From Raoultibacter massiliensis (GTDB lineage Bacteria; Actinomycetota; Coriobacteriia; Coriobacteriales; Eggerthellaceae): DNA of 64,000 bases. The number at the start of each line of letters is the position of its first letter. Position 1 is the first letter of the stretch. Both the position numbers and the translations under genes were made by a program. Shown one piece after another: positions 36,588 through 46,355 of the stretch. The DNA is taken from positions 2,265,509 through 2,329,508 of the forward strand of contig NZ_LT962671.1 in NCBI RefSeq assembly GCF_900199545.1, given 5' to 3'. Below the pieces are notes generated by a model, which was not told where the DNA came from, ran no database searches, and saw only the letters and a program-made list of their open reading frames with translations.

Positions 36588-37526
36588 TTACAGCGAAAAA
36601 TCCTCGTCGCCGTTGAAGATGTCGAGCGCATCTTCAACCGATGCATCGGCAAGCGTGATGGCAGAGATGGCCTTGGTCAGGCGCACCGCCTCATCGAGCG
36701 AGCGCTGATGGATGTTGCGCCCGGTTGCGTTTCCGCATGCGCCACCAACATGGATCTGATCGTAGAGCTGGGTAAGGAAGGTCTCGGCGTCAACCGTGGA
36801 ACCGCCGGCGCACACGAGGCCGCAGCGACCGGAAGCCATCGAGGCGATCTTGAGAGCTTCCGCCGGAGCGGTGCCGTCTTCGGGTTTCGGAGGATTGACC
36901 TTCACGAAATCGGCGCCCAGGCAAAGGGCAACGCCAGCGGCACCGGCGATGAGCGCGGGATCCTTCTCGGCGGTAACCGCCTTGCCGCGGGGGTAAATCC
37001 ACAGCACGACGATGAGGCCGTTGGCATGAGCCTGGGCAATGAGTTCGCCTGCTTCGGCCATCATGGTGGATTCGAATTCGGAACCGAGGTAAATGGTGTA
37101 GCCGATACCGACGATATTCACGCCCGCTTCACGCATGGCGAGCACGGCATCGAGATCGTAGAGCTGCGGGGAATAGGGATCCTCCTGCTTCGTGCCCACG
37201 ATGTTGGTCTTGGAATTCATCTTCACGAGGTAGTTGATTTCCGGATAGTCAGCCGCATACTGGGCTATCAGGCCGCGCTGGCCCGCCAGCACGCCGCATA
37301 CGCCCTGGCTCCCGATCTTGAACAGATGCTCGGGTTCGGCATCGGCGATATCGATTCCCTCGCCGTAGAAATCGGCATTGAGATGCTCGATCTTCTGGTC
37401 GCACGCAAACAGCATGAGACGACCGGTGCCGCGCGTGGCCTTCATGAAGTTGTCGATGTACTCTTCCCGTGATTCCGGCATCACGTCGACAGGAACCTTC
37501 ACCTGATCGCGAGTGATTTTGGGCAT
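36588..37526 (-). CDS. class I (DhnA/DeoC-fold) fructose-bisphosphate aldolase-like protein
   Basis: A 312-residue TIM-barrel aldolase. Signatures are MLFACDQKIEHL near the start, VKMNSKTNI, LWIYPRGKAVTAEKDP, the Schiff-base Lys in LGADFVKVNPP, and the phosphate-binding GLVCAGGSTVD. The family makes or splits fructose 1,6-bisphosphate or related sugar phosphates in glycolysis and gluconeogenesis. ATG 37526 is fixed by AAGGAGG seven bases upstream; an upstream frame of 17 residues lacks support. Single gene ending in the repeated terminator at 36524. Confidence 0.88.
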   Translation of the reverse strand: MPKITRDQVKVPVDVMPESREEYIDNFMKATRGTGRLMLFACDQKIEHLNADFYGEGIDIADAEPEHLFKIGSQGVCGVLAGQRGLIAQYAADYPEINYLVKMNSKTNIVGTKQEDPYSPQLYDLDAVLAMREAGVNIVGIGYTIYLGSEFESTMMAEAGELIAQAHANGLIVVLWIYPRGKAVTAEKDPALIAGAAGVALCLGADFVKVNPPKPEDGTAPAEALKIASMASGRCGLVCAGGSTVDAETFLTQLYDQIHVGGACGNATGRNIHQRSLDEAVRLTKAISAITLADASVEDALDIFNGDEDFSL

Positions 37527-37668
37527 ATCTTCCTCCTTTATAGGAATTCCCTTGTAGGAACTAAAACCATGGGCCAATTCTATAGGAAAAGCCCACGGGC
37601 GATGGGCTTTTCACAAGAAATATCGGGGAACGCTACGAACGCCGAATACCGTTGCTGCATCGAGGCGT

Positions 37669-38496
37669 CTAGAACCATTCCCGTTTGTTGAACACGTATA
37701 TCTGCTCGAATTCGCTTTGGGACTTCACCAAGTACAGAATTCCCTCGATAAACGCGATGATGCCCATGACGGCGGCGGCCAAGCCGAAAGTGATCAAACC
37801 GCCCAGGATGGTTACGGCGAGCATGATGAACCCGGCGCTGTTGTACCCCAGATAGAACTTATGGATACCGAGCGATCCGAGGAAGATCGCCAAAAGGCCG
37901 GCTGCCACATGGTCCTTAGAGGCCACTACGGGAGCGTAAGGCTGCTGATAGTACTGCTGCTGCGGCGGAACGGCATCGTAGGGGTTCGGCGGCGTGCCGT
38001 ACTGGTTGTACTGCGTGTTGTACCCGCTGTACGCATCCTGCTGGGGTTGCTGCCAGTAGTAACCGCCCTGCGCCTGCCCCGCTGCCTGCTGAGAATCGGC
38101 ATACGGGTTGACGGGCTCCTGCGGAGAACCTGCGCCGCCCGGCGCAGGTGCAGGCTCCTGCCAAGCGGTTTGGGGTTGTTCGGCTGCGGGCGCATAGGGC
38201 ACCCAGTTGGGATCTTGCGCAGACGCATCGGGTGCGGTGACGGGCTCCGCCTCGAGCTCGATCGTGCTGGCAGCCACGACCGTCGCCGACACGACCTCGG
38301 CCTCGGCCGGTTTGGCCGACTCGGGCGCCGCATCATCGGCAACGGCCTGGGCGGCAGCACTCGGCGCAGGCGCATTTTCGAGCGACGCTTTGGCCTTCGC
38401 CGCGTCAAGCTTTTCTTGCGCCGCCCTCAGCTCGGCTTCGGCGGCTGCTATCTCATCGGAAATCGATGGCTTTGCATCGTTGTCTTTGGTATCCAT
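37669..38496 (-). CDS. TM2-domain protein with Pro/Gln/Tyr-rich cytoplasmic region
   Basis: A 275-residue protein. Residues 1-50 are helical and charged (ISDEIAAAEAELRAAQEKLD, probable coiled coil), then Ala/Glu-rich and Gln/Tyr/Pro-rich low-complexity sequence to about 195. The C-terminal 75 residues are a TM2 domain with the signature AIFLGSLGIHKFYLGYNSAG and two membrane helices. The function of TM2 proteins in bacteria is unknown. GAGAGAGG precedes ATG 38496. It stands alone, 190 bases from TVP38. Confidence 0.85.
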   Translation of the reverse strand: MDTKDNDAKPSISDEIAAAEAELRAAQEKLDAAKAKASLENAPAPSAAAQAVADDAAPESAKPAEAEVVSATVVAASTIELEAEPVTAPDASAQDPNWVPYAPAAEQPQTAWQEPAPAPGGAGSPQEPVNPYADSQQAAGQAQGGYYWQQPQQDAYSGYNTQYNQYGTPPNPYDAVPPQQQYYQQPYAPVVASKDHVAAGLLAIFLGSLGIHKFYLGYNSAGFIMLAVTILGGLITFGLAAAVMGIIAFIEGILYLVKSQSEFEQIYVFNKREWF

Positions 38497-38685
38497 GACG
38501 GACCTCTCTCGATCGAATTGTTGCCACCATGATACCGAGCGGTATACAGGATAAGTTGTTCCGTCATAGTATCGTAAACCATGTTGCACGGCCGACACAG
38601 TGATTAACGCCAACGCGGTATTTCTTAAGGTATATGTGCGAATCCGATGCGCGTTTGCGAACGAAGGGCGCGCCGCGCCAAGATA

Positions 38686-39552
38686 TCATTCGTCCTTGCC
38701 CTTGGATGCCTTGCCCACAACGTCCATGATCTTGTCTTTGAATGCGATGCCGAGCACGGCGATCACCGCAGCAACGACGAAAATAACGACGCTCTGCCAG
38801 ATGCGGCCGTCGACCAGTCCATCCGCTGCATACGTCGATACGATCACGCCGGGTATTCGGCCTATGTTCGAGAGAACCACGAAATCCCTCATGCGCATGT
38901 CGGTAAGCGGAACGAGGTAGGTGAACACGTCTTTCGGAAGACCGGGAATCAGAAACAAGATGAACACGATCATGTTGAGCTTGCCCGACTTCTCGAACGA
39001 ACGGAACTTTTCGAGGTACTTGGTGGGAACCATGCTCTGCACGAACGGCGCACCGAGCTTATGCACGAGCGCAAAGATAAACGCGCTCGATATGATGCAG
39101 CCGATCAGGATGATGAGCGCCCCGAACCACGGCCCGTAGAGCATGCCCGCAGCAACCTGGGTGACTTCGCCGGGAATAAACGCGACGACGATCTGCAAAA
39201 ACTGTAGTCCGAGAAGAATGAACACCCCAACCGGGCCCGCATCGCGCACCTTGTCGATCACGCGCTCCACGCCACCTGGCTCGAAGAGCTCTTTGATGTA
39301 GGGGAAGATGAGCACGCAGACGAGCAGCATCACCAAGAAGAAGGCGATAAGCCCTGCGAATTTGATGATGTCGCCCTTCTCGAACGACTTGTTGCCGATT
39401 TTCACACGCTGATGCGACTTTTCGGCAAGCTCCTCTTTTTTCTCGTGAAGCTCTTCCCGCTTCTCGTGCACATCTTCTTTGATGGCGTGAATTTTGCCGG
39501 TGTTGCCGGTTGTTTTGCGTTCCGACGGCTCGTTGCTGCGTTTATGCGTCAT
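38686..39552 (-). CDS. TVP38/TMEM64-family membrane protein
   Basis: A 288-residue protein. The first 55 residues are a charged helix (EDVHEKREELHEKKEELAEK), then six or so TMs with the VTT/SNARE-associated core (FIPGEVTQVAAGMLYGPWFG; IPGLPKDVFTYLVPLTDM; IGRIPGVIVSTYAAD). The superfamily (DedA/TMEM41) moves phospholipids between leaflets or carrier lipids. AAGGGT precedes the ATG. It lies 24 bases after the PRC-barrel gene and probably shares its transcript. Confidence 0.9.
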   Translation of the reverse strand: MTHKRSNEPSERKTTGNTGKIHAIKEDVHEKREELHEKKEELAEKSHQRVKIGNKSFEKGDIIKFAGLIAFFLVMLLVCVLIFPYIKELFEPGGVERVIDKVRDAGPVGVFILLGLQFLQIVVAFIPGEVTQVAAGMLYGPWFGALIILIGCIISSAFIFALVHKLGAPFVQSMVPTKYLEKFRSFEKSGKLNMIVFILFLIPGLPKDVFTYLVPLTDMRMRDFVVLSNIGRIPGVIVSTYAADGLVDGRIWQSVVIFVVAAVIAVLGIAFKDKIMDVVGKASKGKDE

Positions 39553-39576
39553 AGACCCTTTTCTTTTCCAACTTCA

Positions 39577-40515
39577 TCAGTCGTCGTGGCGTGCTTTGTC
39601 GTATTCCTCTTTGAAGGCGGAGAACATGCCTTTCGATTTCTTGATCTGCTTGCCGACCGCCTTGGCTCCCTGGTTGACGGCCTTTCCGATCTGCTCTCCA
39701 GCAGATTCGGTTTCCTCAACCTCGCCTTCGAGCGCAGCCTTCTTCTCGGCGGCGCCGCTCTCTTTTTGGAACTCTTCTTTGAAACCGACGAAGCCTTCCT
39801 TCGTCGCCCCGGCGCGCTCGCCTACAACTTTCGCTCCTTTGTTGACCGCCTCGCCGGTTTTCTTGACGGCCTTGCCCGCTTTATCGGCGGCAACCGCCGT
39901 TGCGGCACCCGCCTTCTCGGCAAGCCCCCCCTCGGCAACGATATCCTTCACTTCATCGGAAACCAGAATGGCACCGTACTCCGCGTTGTCGGTTTGCACG
40001 CCTTCTTTTCCGGTCTGGGCGATTTTGGCGCCTATGCCGCGTTTGAAGCCCGTGATAAGCTCCGCGGGGATCTCGCGCTTGCCCAGAAGCGCGTTCGACG
40101 TAGCGCCCGCGTCGGTTTCGACGCTTTCGACGGCACCCGTCTTGCGATCGAACACCACATTGCCGACAAAGCCGAATTCAGTGCCGTCTTCGGCGAGTAT
40201 GGGCAGCCCGATCCACAAAACGCAATCGTCCCATTCGATCCCAAGCCGTTTGCAGGCGGCGCGATCGGTCGCTTCGGCCTCGAGCCTAATACAGATGCGG
40301 CCATCGATGAGGTCGTATCCGTCGATAGCGACGAATTTGTCCTTCCGACGAAACATCCACAGCAGATCGGGCCTCTTGACGATGAAGCCCACAACGCGCT
40401 TCTCCTTGGGATGAAACACGATACGGCGCACCTTTCCGATACGCCGCGTTCCCTTTTTGCCCCCGATCACTCGGGTGCCGATAACCTCGTTGGTTGTAAT
40501 GGAGTTCTTAGCCAT
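39577..40515 (-). CDS. PRC-barrel domain protein with long Lys/Ala/Gly tail
   Basis: A 312-residue protein with two PRC-barrel units in the first 180 residues (VIGTRVIGGKKGTRRIGKVR; LGKREIPAELITGF). The rest repeats amphipathic, LEA-like segments (KAGKAVKKTGEAVNKGAKVV and GEQIGKAVNQGAKAVGKQ). PRC barrels occur in RNA-processing and photosynthetic proteins; here the role is unknown. The tail resembles that of the YtxH protein encoded upstream, suggesting shared envelope or desiccation stress use. Same strand as both neighbours. Confidence 0.82.
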   Translation of the reverse strand: MAKNSITTNEVIGTRVIGGKKGTRRIGKVRRIVFHPKEKRVVGFIVKRPDLLWMFRRKDKFVAIDGYDLIDGRICIRLEAEATDRAACKRLGIEWDDCVLWIGLPILAEDGTEFGFVGNVVFDRKTGAVESVETDAGATSNALLGKREIPAELITGFKRGIGAKIAQTGKEGVQTDNAEYGAILVSDEVKDIVAEGGLAEKAGAATAVAADKAGKAVKKTGEAVNKGAKVVGERAGATKEGFVGFKEEFQKESGAAEKKAALEGEVEETESAGEQIGKAVNQGAKAVGKQIKKSKGMFSAFKEEYDKARHDD

Positions 40516-40639
40516 GCTTCAGTTTCCAAGGGCACCCGATCGCTCGGATGCCCTATTTTCTCGTGATCTGACAGGATCGTGAAAAGCCTGCGCGGTTCGC
40601 GCACCGCAAACCGCAGTGCGCGGCAAACCTCGCGTTTGG

Positions 40640-41257
40640 CTATTTGCCGTCTGCAGCGTCCTTCGCAGCATCGGCTGCATCGGAAACGGCGCCGGCAACC
40701 TTGTCGACGGTCTCTTCGGCTGCATCGGCCGCCTTGTCCTGCACCGGCTCGTCCGATTCGCTGCCTGAAATCTTGACAGCCACGGAATCGAGCGCGTCGT
40801 GCGCCTTCTCGGCAACGTTTTGCGCCGCATCGGCGGCTACGGGAATCTTCTCGCTAACCGCATCATGGGCGGCCTCGGCGTTCTTGGCAACCTGAGAAGC
40901 AATGCGCTGGCGTGCCGCTTCGATCTTCTCGCGAAGCTCGTCGTTCTTCTCGGAAAACACCGGCTTCACGTTGCTGGCGGCTTCCTGCACCTTAGACGAC
41001 GCGTTGCTTACAACCTCCTGGCCCTTTGCGGCAACGTTCTGCGCCACTTCGGTGCCTTTGGCAGTTGCATCCTGGTAGAACTGCTGGACGTTCTCGGAAG
41101 CCTGGGCTCCGAATTCCTGAGCCTCGCCCCAAGCCGCACCGACCTTGTCGGATACCATCGCACGGGTCTCGGAACCGCTGCGGGGAGCATACAGGAGCGC
41201 TATGACCGCGCCGATCGCTCCGCCTGCGAGAAACGCTCCGAATCCTTTGTTACCCAT
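40640..41257 (-). CDS. YtxH-domain general-stress-like protein
   Basis: A 205-residue protein starting with the YtxH signature GFGAFLAGGAIGAVIALLYA followed by PRSGSETR, a single N-terminal TM. The rest is Ala-rich helical sequence with LEA-type 11-mer character (AAKGQEVVSNASSKVQEAAS). B. subtilis YtxH belongs to the sigma-B general stress group. AAAGGAGG stands seven bases before the ATG. It is followed on the same strand by the PRC-barrel and TVP38 genes, which look like one stress/envelope group. Confidence 0.88.
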   Translation of the reverse strand: MGNKGFGAFLAGGAIGAVIALLYAPRSGSETRAMVSDKVGAAWGEAQEFGAQASENVQQFYQDATAKGTEVAQNVAAKGQEVVSNASSKVQEAASNVKPVFSEKNDELREKIEAARQRIASQVAKNAEAAHDAVSEKIPVAADAAQNVAEKAHDALDSVAVKISGSESDEPVQDKAADAAEETVDKVAGAVSDAADAAKDAADGK

Positions 41258-41397
41258 AATTGCCTCCTTTGGGATTGCTTTCGATGAGCCACATTATAGG
41301 GCATCGCATCTGCAGGCCCCTTTAAAACATCCCTACCCCACGAAACAGTTGCCTAACCGTCACCGATGCGAATACGGCGGTTTTGCGCCCCGAACTT

Positions 41398-42381
41398 TTA
41401 CGCGTACTGGCTGACCAAGCGGTCGAGAACACCTGAAAGGGAGAGACCCGCCGCCGCGCAAGCCGCGGGGAACAGCGAGAGCTCGGTCATGCCCGGAGAA
41501 ACATTGGTCTCGATCACTCGCGCTTGAGCGCCATCCCAAATGACATCGATACGGCCCAGGTCGCGCAAATCGTAGGCGCGGTACACTTCAAGAGCCGCAC
41601 GTTCGATTTCGGCGCGGATGGCCTGCGCCTGCGCTTCGTCGTGGGAGAGCGATTCAAGCCTGACGGGCGCATAGAAATCAACGGCATCGGCATCGAGGCG
41701 CGCTGCGGTATCGTACAATCCCGTCTTCGGCACGATCTCAACCGGGGGAAGCGCATGGGCATCCCACCCCTCGCCCAGAATCGATACGGCCATCTCCACG
41801 CCCTCGATCCACTGCTCGATAACCACATGTTCGTCGAAAGAGAGGGCGTCGAGTATCGCCTCGCCCAGATCTTCGATGCAATCAACGCGATGAACGCCCA
41901 AGGCCGACCCGCCATGAGCGGGCTTGACCGCCACGGGATAGCCGCCGATCACGCGCTCCTCGACCAAATCGAGCGCGGTTGCCGCTCCCATATCTTTGAA
42001 CGCGTCGCGAGCGATGCTGATGCCCTGAGGCCATGACGCGATGGGGGCGTCGCCGGTAGCGGCACGGTAGGCCGCCATGGTCGTATGAAGCGAATCCTTG
42101 TTCCAGGTGCTTCGGCATACGCTTGCAGGCGAGCCGACGAAGGGGATGTCGAGAAACTCGAGCAGGCTTTGGATGGTGCCGTCTTCGCCGTGCTTGCCGT
42201 GCAGGGCGCTGTAAGCGACATCGGGGCGTTCGCTGCGCAGGGTCGGCACAAGATCGGACGTCGTATCGAGCGGCACAACCTTGTGGCCGGCCTCTTCGAG
42301 CGCATCGCAGACCTGCTTGCCGCTCGCCAAGGAGAATTCACGTTCGAACGAGCTTCCGCCCATCAAAACTGCTACCTTCAT
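41398..42381 (-). CDS. ddl: D-alanine--D-alanine ligase
   Basis: A 327-residue ATP-grasp ligase that makes the D-Ala-D-Ala end of peptidoglycan stem peptides. Visible motifs: VLMGGSSFEREFSLASGKQV (usually EREVSL), ALHGKHGEDGTIQSLLE, KPAHGGSALGV, VIEQWIEGVEMAVSIL, and ETNVSPGMTELSLFP, where most Ddl have EVNTLPGMT. The active-site loop reads PKTGLYDTAARLDADAVDFY and keeps the Tyr typical of D-Ala-D-Ala enzymes. AAGGAAG precedes the ATG. Same strand as the aminotransferase operon upstream, 86 bases away. Confidence 0.93.
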   Translation of the reverse strand: MKVAVLMGGSSFEREFSLASGKQVCDALEEAGHKVVPLDTTSDLVPTLRSERPDVAYSALHGKHGEDGTIQSLLEFLDIPFVGSPASVCRSTWNKDSLHTTMAAYRAATGDAPIASWPQGISIARDAFKDMGAATALDLVEERVIGGYPVAVKPAHGGSALGVHRVDCIEDLGEAILDALSFDEHVVIEQWIEGVEMAVSILGEGWDAHALPPVEIVPKTGLYDTAARLDADAVDFYAPVRLESLSHDEAQAQAIRAEIERAALEVYRAYDLRDLGRIDVIWDGAQARVIETNVSPGMTELSLFPAACAAAGLSLSGVLDRLVSQYA

Positions 42382-42467
42382 GCTGCTTCCTTATCGTCTC
42401 GTTTCGGCGCGCTGTCTGCAACGCCGGATCGGATATGCAAACGCACGCAGCTCGCCCGCCCTCAGGC

Positions 42468-43751
42468 TTACTGCGCTGCAGATTCCCGTTGTCCCTCTGC
42501 CTTGATGGCGCCCGCCTCGATGAACACCCGATACAGCTCGAGTTGATCTTCGATGACGGCGGCAAGGCGACGGATCGCCTCTTCAAGGTTATCCGGATCT
42601 TCGAAGCAGAAGGCGAGCCGCATGCAGTTCTGCCCCGCCGAAGCTCCGGGGAAAAAGCCATCGCCCGGCGTGTACGTCACGCCCTTTTCGAGTGCGACCG
42701 ACAACATCGATCCCGTGTCGACGTACTCGGGCAGCGTCACCCATACGAAGAAACCGCCTTCCGGGTGGGTCCAGGTCGCCTCGGGCGGGAAATGCTTCTC
42801 AAGCGCAGCGAGCATGGCATCGCGCCGGGTCTTGTACGTTTCGACGAACTTCTGCAACGTCTTCTGCCAGGGGGTATCGGTGAAATAGTGTTCCACGACC
42901 ACCTGGTTGAATGCGCTTCCGCACAGATCGGTGCCCTGCTTGACCAAGTTGAGCTTGGACAAAAAGCTCTTCGGGGCAACGACCCAGCCCGTCCTCAAGC
43001 CAGGCGCGAACACCTTCGATACGGTGCCGAGATAGACCACCTGGTCGTTCAAGGCCTTGAGCGGCTTGACATGTCCGCCGTCGTAGCGAAGGCGGCCGTA
43101 CGGATCGTCTTCCACGACGAAGAAATCGTATTCCTCGGCAAGCTCGAGCAAACGCTGCCGCCGAGCAGGCGACATGGTGACGCCGCCCGGGTTCTGGAAA
43201 TTCGGTATAGTGTAGAGGAACTTCGCCGCGCCCTTGCCGATTTTCTCAAGCTCGGCTTCGAGCAGATCCATCCTCATGCCCTCGCGATCGAAGGGAATGC
43301 AACGCACATCGGGCTCGTATGCGGAAAACGCCTGCAACGCACCCAGGTACGTCGGGCCCTCCGCCAAAATGATATCGCCCGGGTCTATGAACGCCTTGGC
43401 GATGAGATCGAGCGCCTCTTGGGCACCGCTCGTGATCATGACCTCTTCGGGCTTGCAGCGAACCCCCACATCGCGCATGAGATCGCAGAACACGCGCTTG
43501 GTTTCAACGCGGCCATCGGTCGATCCGTACTGCAGCGCGACGGCACGGTCGTCTTCGGCAGCTGCCTTCATGGCCTTTTTGATGGCGCTTGGCGGGAGCA
43601 GGGAGACGTCGGGCATGCCGCCCGAAAGCGAGATGATATCGGAGCGCGATGCAGCGGCGAACAGATCGCGCACAGCAGAAGTTCGCATCTTGTTGACGCG
43701 GTTGGCGACTTTGTCGGCCGTCTGATCGAATATGATATGCGCGGATGACAT
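42468..43751 (-). CDS. PLP-dependent aminotransferase (class I/II, 2-aminoadipate/LysN type)
   Basis: A 427-residue fold-type I aminotransferase. Key motifs: ISLSGGMPDVSLLP near the start, TSGAQEALDLIAKAFIDPGD, PNFQNPGGVTMSPARRQ, VVEDDPYGRLRYDGG (Asp and Tyr to PLP), GTVSKVFAPGLRTGW with the PLP Lys, and MRLAFCFEDPDNL with the carboxylate Arg. This class works on aromatic, branched or aminoadipate substrates; no specific substrate can be given. It starts four bases after the stop of the small upstream gene and belongs to the serS operon. Confidence 0.92.
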   Translation of the reverse strand: MSSAHIIFDQTADKVANRVNKMRTSAVRDLFAAASRSDIISLSGGMPDVSLLPPSAIKKAMKAAAEDDRAVALQYGSTDGRVETKRVFCDLMRDVGVRCKPEEVMITSGAQEALDLIAKAFIDPGDIILAEGPTYLGALQAFSAYEPDVRCIPFDREGMRMDLLEAELEKIGKGAAKFLYTIPNFQNPGGVTMSPARRQRLLELAEEYDFFVVEDDPYGRLRYDGGHVKPLKALNDQVVYLGTVSKVFAPGLRTGWVVAPKSFLSKLNLVKQGTDLCGSAFNQVVVEHYFTDTPWQKTLQKFVETYKTRRDAMLAALEKHFPPEATWTHPEGGFFVWVTLPEYVDTGSMLSVALEKGVTYTPGDGFFPGASAGQNCMRLAFCFEDPDNLEEAIRRLAAVIEDQLELYRVFIEAGAIKAEGQRESAAQ

Positions 43752-43755
43752 TGCT

Positions 43756-44166
43756 TTACTTTAGCATTGCGCCGTTGATTTTCTCGGCTGCATCACGAAA
43801 AGCCCGTAACGCGACCAAATCGTCGGTGAAACTCACCTGGACGGTCGCAAATCCCTGAGCTTCGTCGGTCCATTCCGTCGTTCCGACGAAGGTGGCATCG
43901 CTTCGGCCGCCCGCCCGAACCTGCATATCGATAACCAGATGCTCGAGCAGATGCGGAACCGACGTATGCCCGATGACGCAGCCGAAGGTGTCCCCCTCGT
44001 CGTTCACGCAGGCATGGCTCGCAAGGCTCGGATGATCCTCGCACATCGATGCAGCGAGCTTCGGCGTAGTATAGCGGCGTGCGGGATCGACCGAAACCTC
44101 GCAGACGATACGCCCCGGCTGCACCGTCAGCGCATCGATGCGAAGCGGCCGCGCGGCGTCCGTCAC
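43756..44166 (-). CDS. uncharacterised protein resembling part of the cyanophycin synthetase N-domain
   Basis: A 136-residue protein without signal or TM. I do not recognise a named family, but HLLEHLVIDMQVRAGG, a following FVGTTEW and the closing VSFTDDLVALRAFRDAAEKI recall the His-x-x-Glu-His segment and FGRT/central strand pattern in the N-terminal domain of cyanophycin synthetases; this is a weak, by-eye likeness. Its start overlaps the upstream membrane-protein gene by four bases and it ends four bases before the aminotransferase, so the three are tightly coupled. A role with the aminotransferase or serS is guesswork. Confidence 0.7.
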   Translation of the reverse strand: MTDAARPLRIDALTVQPGRIVCEVSVDPARRYTTPKLAASMCEDHPSLASHACVNDEGDTFGCVIGHTSVPHLLEHLVIDMQVRAGGRSDATFVGTTEWTDEAQGFATVQVSFTDDLVALRAFRDAAEKINGAMLK

Positions 44167-44987
44167 GGCGAAACGCCCCGATCGTTGAGCGAATCGAACA
44201 GCATGCCATCGTCTGCTGCAGGGTTCCCGCCTTCCGCATCGCCGCCCGAAGCGTCTCCGCTCGGCGCGTCGCCTGAGGCCGATCCGCCCGCATCCTCATC
44301 GCCGTCGCCCGCATCGGCGGCATCTCCCGTCGCATCCGGCAAGCCGTCAGGCGAACCCTCGCCCGCTTGTCCGTCTGCCGGTTTGTCGTCATCGGCATCG
44401 CCCCCCGCAGCGGCATCGCCTCCCGCAGCAGAGCCCGACGCCACCTTTTCGAATACGGTCGTAGGGAGGTCGGCTTCGCTCTCGGCGCCGATGTCGAGGC
44501 CGAAGAATCGCAGGAAATCCCTGACGACATCGGAGCTCCCTCCCTCGACGATCGTAAGAGTCTGGCGATCGCCCGAGAACCGGTACGTGCCCGAACCCGT
44601 TAGCTTGCCGAACGAGAATTCGATGGTTTTCGCACCCGTATCGAGCGCGTACTCGTAAGCAACCTCGTCGGTGAGATGCATCTGCTCGCCGTCGATCACG
44701 ACGACCGCAGCCTGCCCGGAAGCCTGCCAGCTGCCCTGCACATCGGCCGCATCGTCGAAGCGGAACCATCGATCCCAGGAAAACGCTGCCAGAATCGCCA
44801 CGATGGCGACAACGAGCAAGATTGCGGCAACGCGAAGCCACCGACGCTTCTTCGGTTGCTTCGCGTTGCTTTTGCGCCCCTTTCCCGCCGAAGACGCCTT
44901 CGAGCCTTTCGCTTTCGAGCCGCTCGTCTTCGCGCTTCGGGGTTCGCCCTTTACGCTTTTGCGCTTTGCCGTTTGTTTTGCAGCCAC
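44163..44987 (-). CDS. single-pass membrane protein with Lys-rich head and Asp/Gly/Ala-rich tail
   Basis: A 274-residue protein of unknown function. The first 45 residues are extremely basic (SKAKGSKASSAGKGRKSNAK), then one TM (WLRVAAILLVVAIVAILAAF). A 95-residue beta-rich extracytoplasmic domain follows (ADVQGSWQASGQAAVVVIDG; TGSGTYRFSGDRQTLTIVEG), lipocalin/META-like by eye. The last 100 residues are Asp/Gly/Ala/Ser low complexity. GTG 44987 is the chosen start, since a longer open frame would run inside serS; the ribosome site is poor. It lies 20 bases after serS and overlaps the next gene by four bases. Confidence 0.75.
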   Translation of the reverse strand: MAAKQTAKRKSVKGEPRSAKTSGSKAKGSKASSAGKGRKSNAKQPKKRRWLRVAAILLVVAIVAILAAFSWDRWFRFDDAADVQGSWQASGQAAVVVIDGEQMHLTDEVAYEYALDTGAKTIEFSFGKLTGSGTYRFSGDRQTLTIVEGGSSDVVRDFLRFFGLDIGAESEADLPTTVFEKVASGSAAGGDAAAGGDADDDKPADGQAGEGSPDGLPDATGDAADAGDGDEDAGGSASGDAPSGDASGGDAEGGNPAADDGMLFDSLNDRGVSP

Positions 44988-45007
44988 GTTCTTGGATCCG
45001 CCGGCCT

Positions 45008-46288
45008 TTACACCTTCTCGATGACTTCCACGCCGCCCATGTAGGGCACAAGCACATCGGGAACCTTGATGGAGCCGTCTGCCCGCTGGTAGTTCTCGAT
45101 GATGGCAGCCATCGTGCGACCGACCGCGAGCCCGGAGCCGTTGAGCGTGTGCACGAAGCGCGATCCCTTGAAGTTTGCAGGGTCGCGGTACTTGATGTTC
45201 GCGCGCCGCGCCTGGAAATCGGTGCAGTTCGAGCACGAGGATATCTCCTTGTACCCGTTGTAGGAGGGCAGCCACACCTCCAGATCGTAAGTCTTCGCGG
45301 CGGAGAAGCCGATGTCTCCCGTACACAGCGAGATCACGCGATACGGCAGGCCCAGAAGCTGCAGGATGTTCTCGGCATCCTCGACCATCGCTTCGAGATC
45401 GTCGTAGCTTTCCTCGGGCTTGGCGTACTTGACCATCTCGACTTTATCGAACTGGTGCACGCGGATGAGGCCGCGCGTATCGCGCCCGGCACTGCCCGCC
45501 TCTTCGCGGAAGCACGGGGTGAACGCGCAGTACTTGAGCGGAAGCTGATCCGCTTCAAGCACTTCGCCGGAATGAATGTTGGTGAGCTGCACTTCGGCAG
45601 TGGGAATGAGATAGAGCCCCTCGGTCGTTTTGAACAGATCCTCTTCGAACTTCGGAAGTTGACCGGTACCCGTCAGCGTATCGGCGTTGGCCATCGCCGG
45701 GCACCACCACTCCTTGTACCCGCGGGAGGTGTGGGTATCGGCCATGAAGTTGATGAGCGCGCGTTCGAGACGGGCCCCAAGACCGCCGAGCAGAATGAAA
45801 CGGCTTTTCGCAAGCTTCACCGCACGCTCGAAATCGATGATGCCCAATTCGGGGCCCAGATCCCAATGAGCCTTGTATTCGAAATCGAACTCGGTGGGAA
45901 CGCCCCAGCGGCGAACTTCGGGGTTGTCGTTCTCGTCGGCGCCCACGGGCGTAGAATCGGCTGGCATGTTCGGCGTGGCGAGCAGCAGATCGTTCAGGGC
46001 GCCTTCGGTGGCCTCGCGCTTTTCGGAAAGAGCGGCGATCTTCTCGTTGATGGCGCGTACCTGGTCTTTGGCAGCTTCCGCCTCGTCCTTCTTGCCCTGC
46101 GCCATCATCTGGCCGATGGCTTTCGAGGCGGCATTGCGCTCCGCCTGCAGCGCCTCCTCTTCGGTGATGACCGCGCGGCGCGCCTCGTCGAGTTCGGAGA
46201 AACGCGAGGAATCCCATGAAGCGTTGCGGTTCTTCATCGCGGTGGCGACTGCCTCTTGGTTTTCTCGGACAAATCGAATGTCTAGCAT
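45008..46288 (-). CDS. serS: seryl-tRNA synthetase
   Basis: A 426-residue class II synthetase charging tRNA-Ser. An N-terminal coiled coil (about 30-105) recognises the long variable arm. Motif 2 is [20 protein letters not shown] with FDKVE, the serine-binding [13 protein letters not shown] follows, and motif 3 is [26 protein letters not shown] stands nine bases before the ATG. No T-box or other riboswitch is evident in the 67 bases upstream. It heads an operon with the basic membrane protein, the small unknown and the aminotransferase. Confidence 0.97.
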   Translation of the reverse strand: MLDIRFVRENQEAVATAMKNRNASWDSSRFSELDEARRAVITEEEALQAERNAASKAIGQMMAQGKKDEAEAAKDQVRAINEKIAALSEKREATEGALNDLLLATPNMPADSTPVGADENDNPEVRRWGVPTEFDFEYKAHWDLGPELGIIDFERAVKLAKSRFILLGGLGARLERALINFMADTHTSRGYKEWWCPAMANADTLTGTGQLPKFEEDLFKTTEGLYLIPTAEVQLTNIHSGEVLEADQLPLKYCAFTPCFREEAGSAGRDTRGLIRVHQFDKVEMVKYAKPEESYDDLEAMVEDAENILQLLGLPYRVISLCTGDIGFSAAKTYDLEVWLPSYNGYKEISSCSNCTDFQARRANIKYRDPANFKGSRFVHTLNGSGLAVGRTMAAIIENYQRADGSIKVPDVLVPYMGGVEVIEKV

Positions 46289-46355
46289 ACGACTGCGCTC
46301 CTCACGTCTCGATCGTTCTTTGTAGCCGGTTTCGCCCTAGTATAGCGCAGACGAA

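Noticed and set aside
46289..46355. T-box riboswitch before serS
   Set aside because: Only 67 bases separate serS from the kinase stop, with no T-box core or antiterminator structure.
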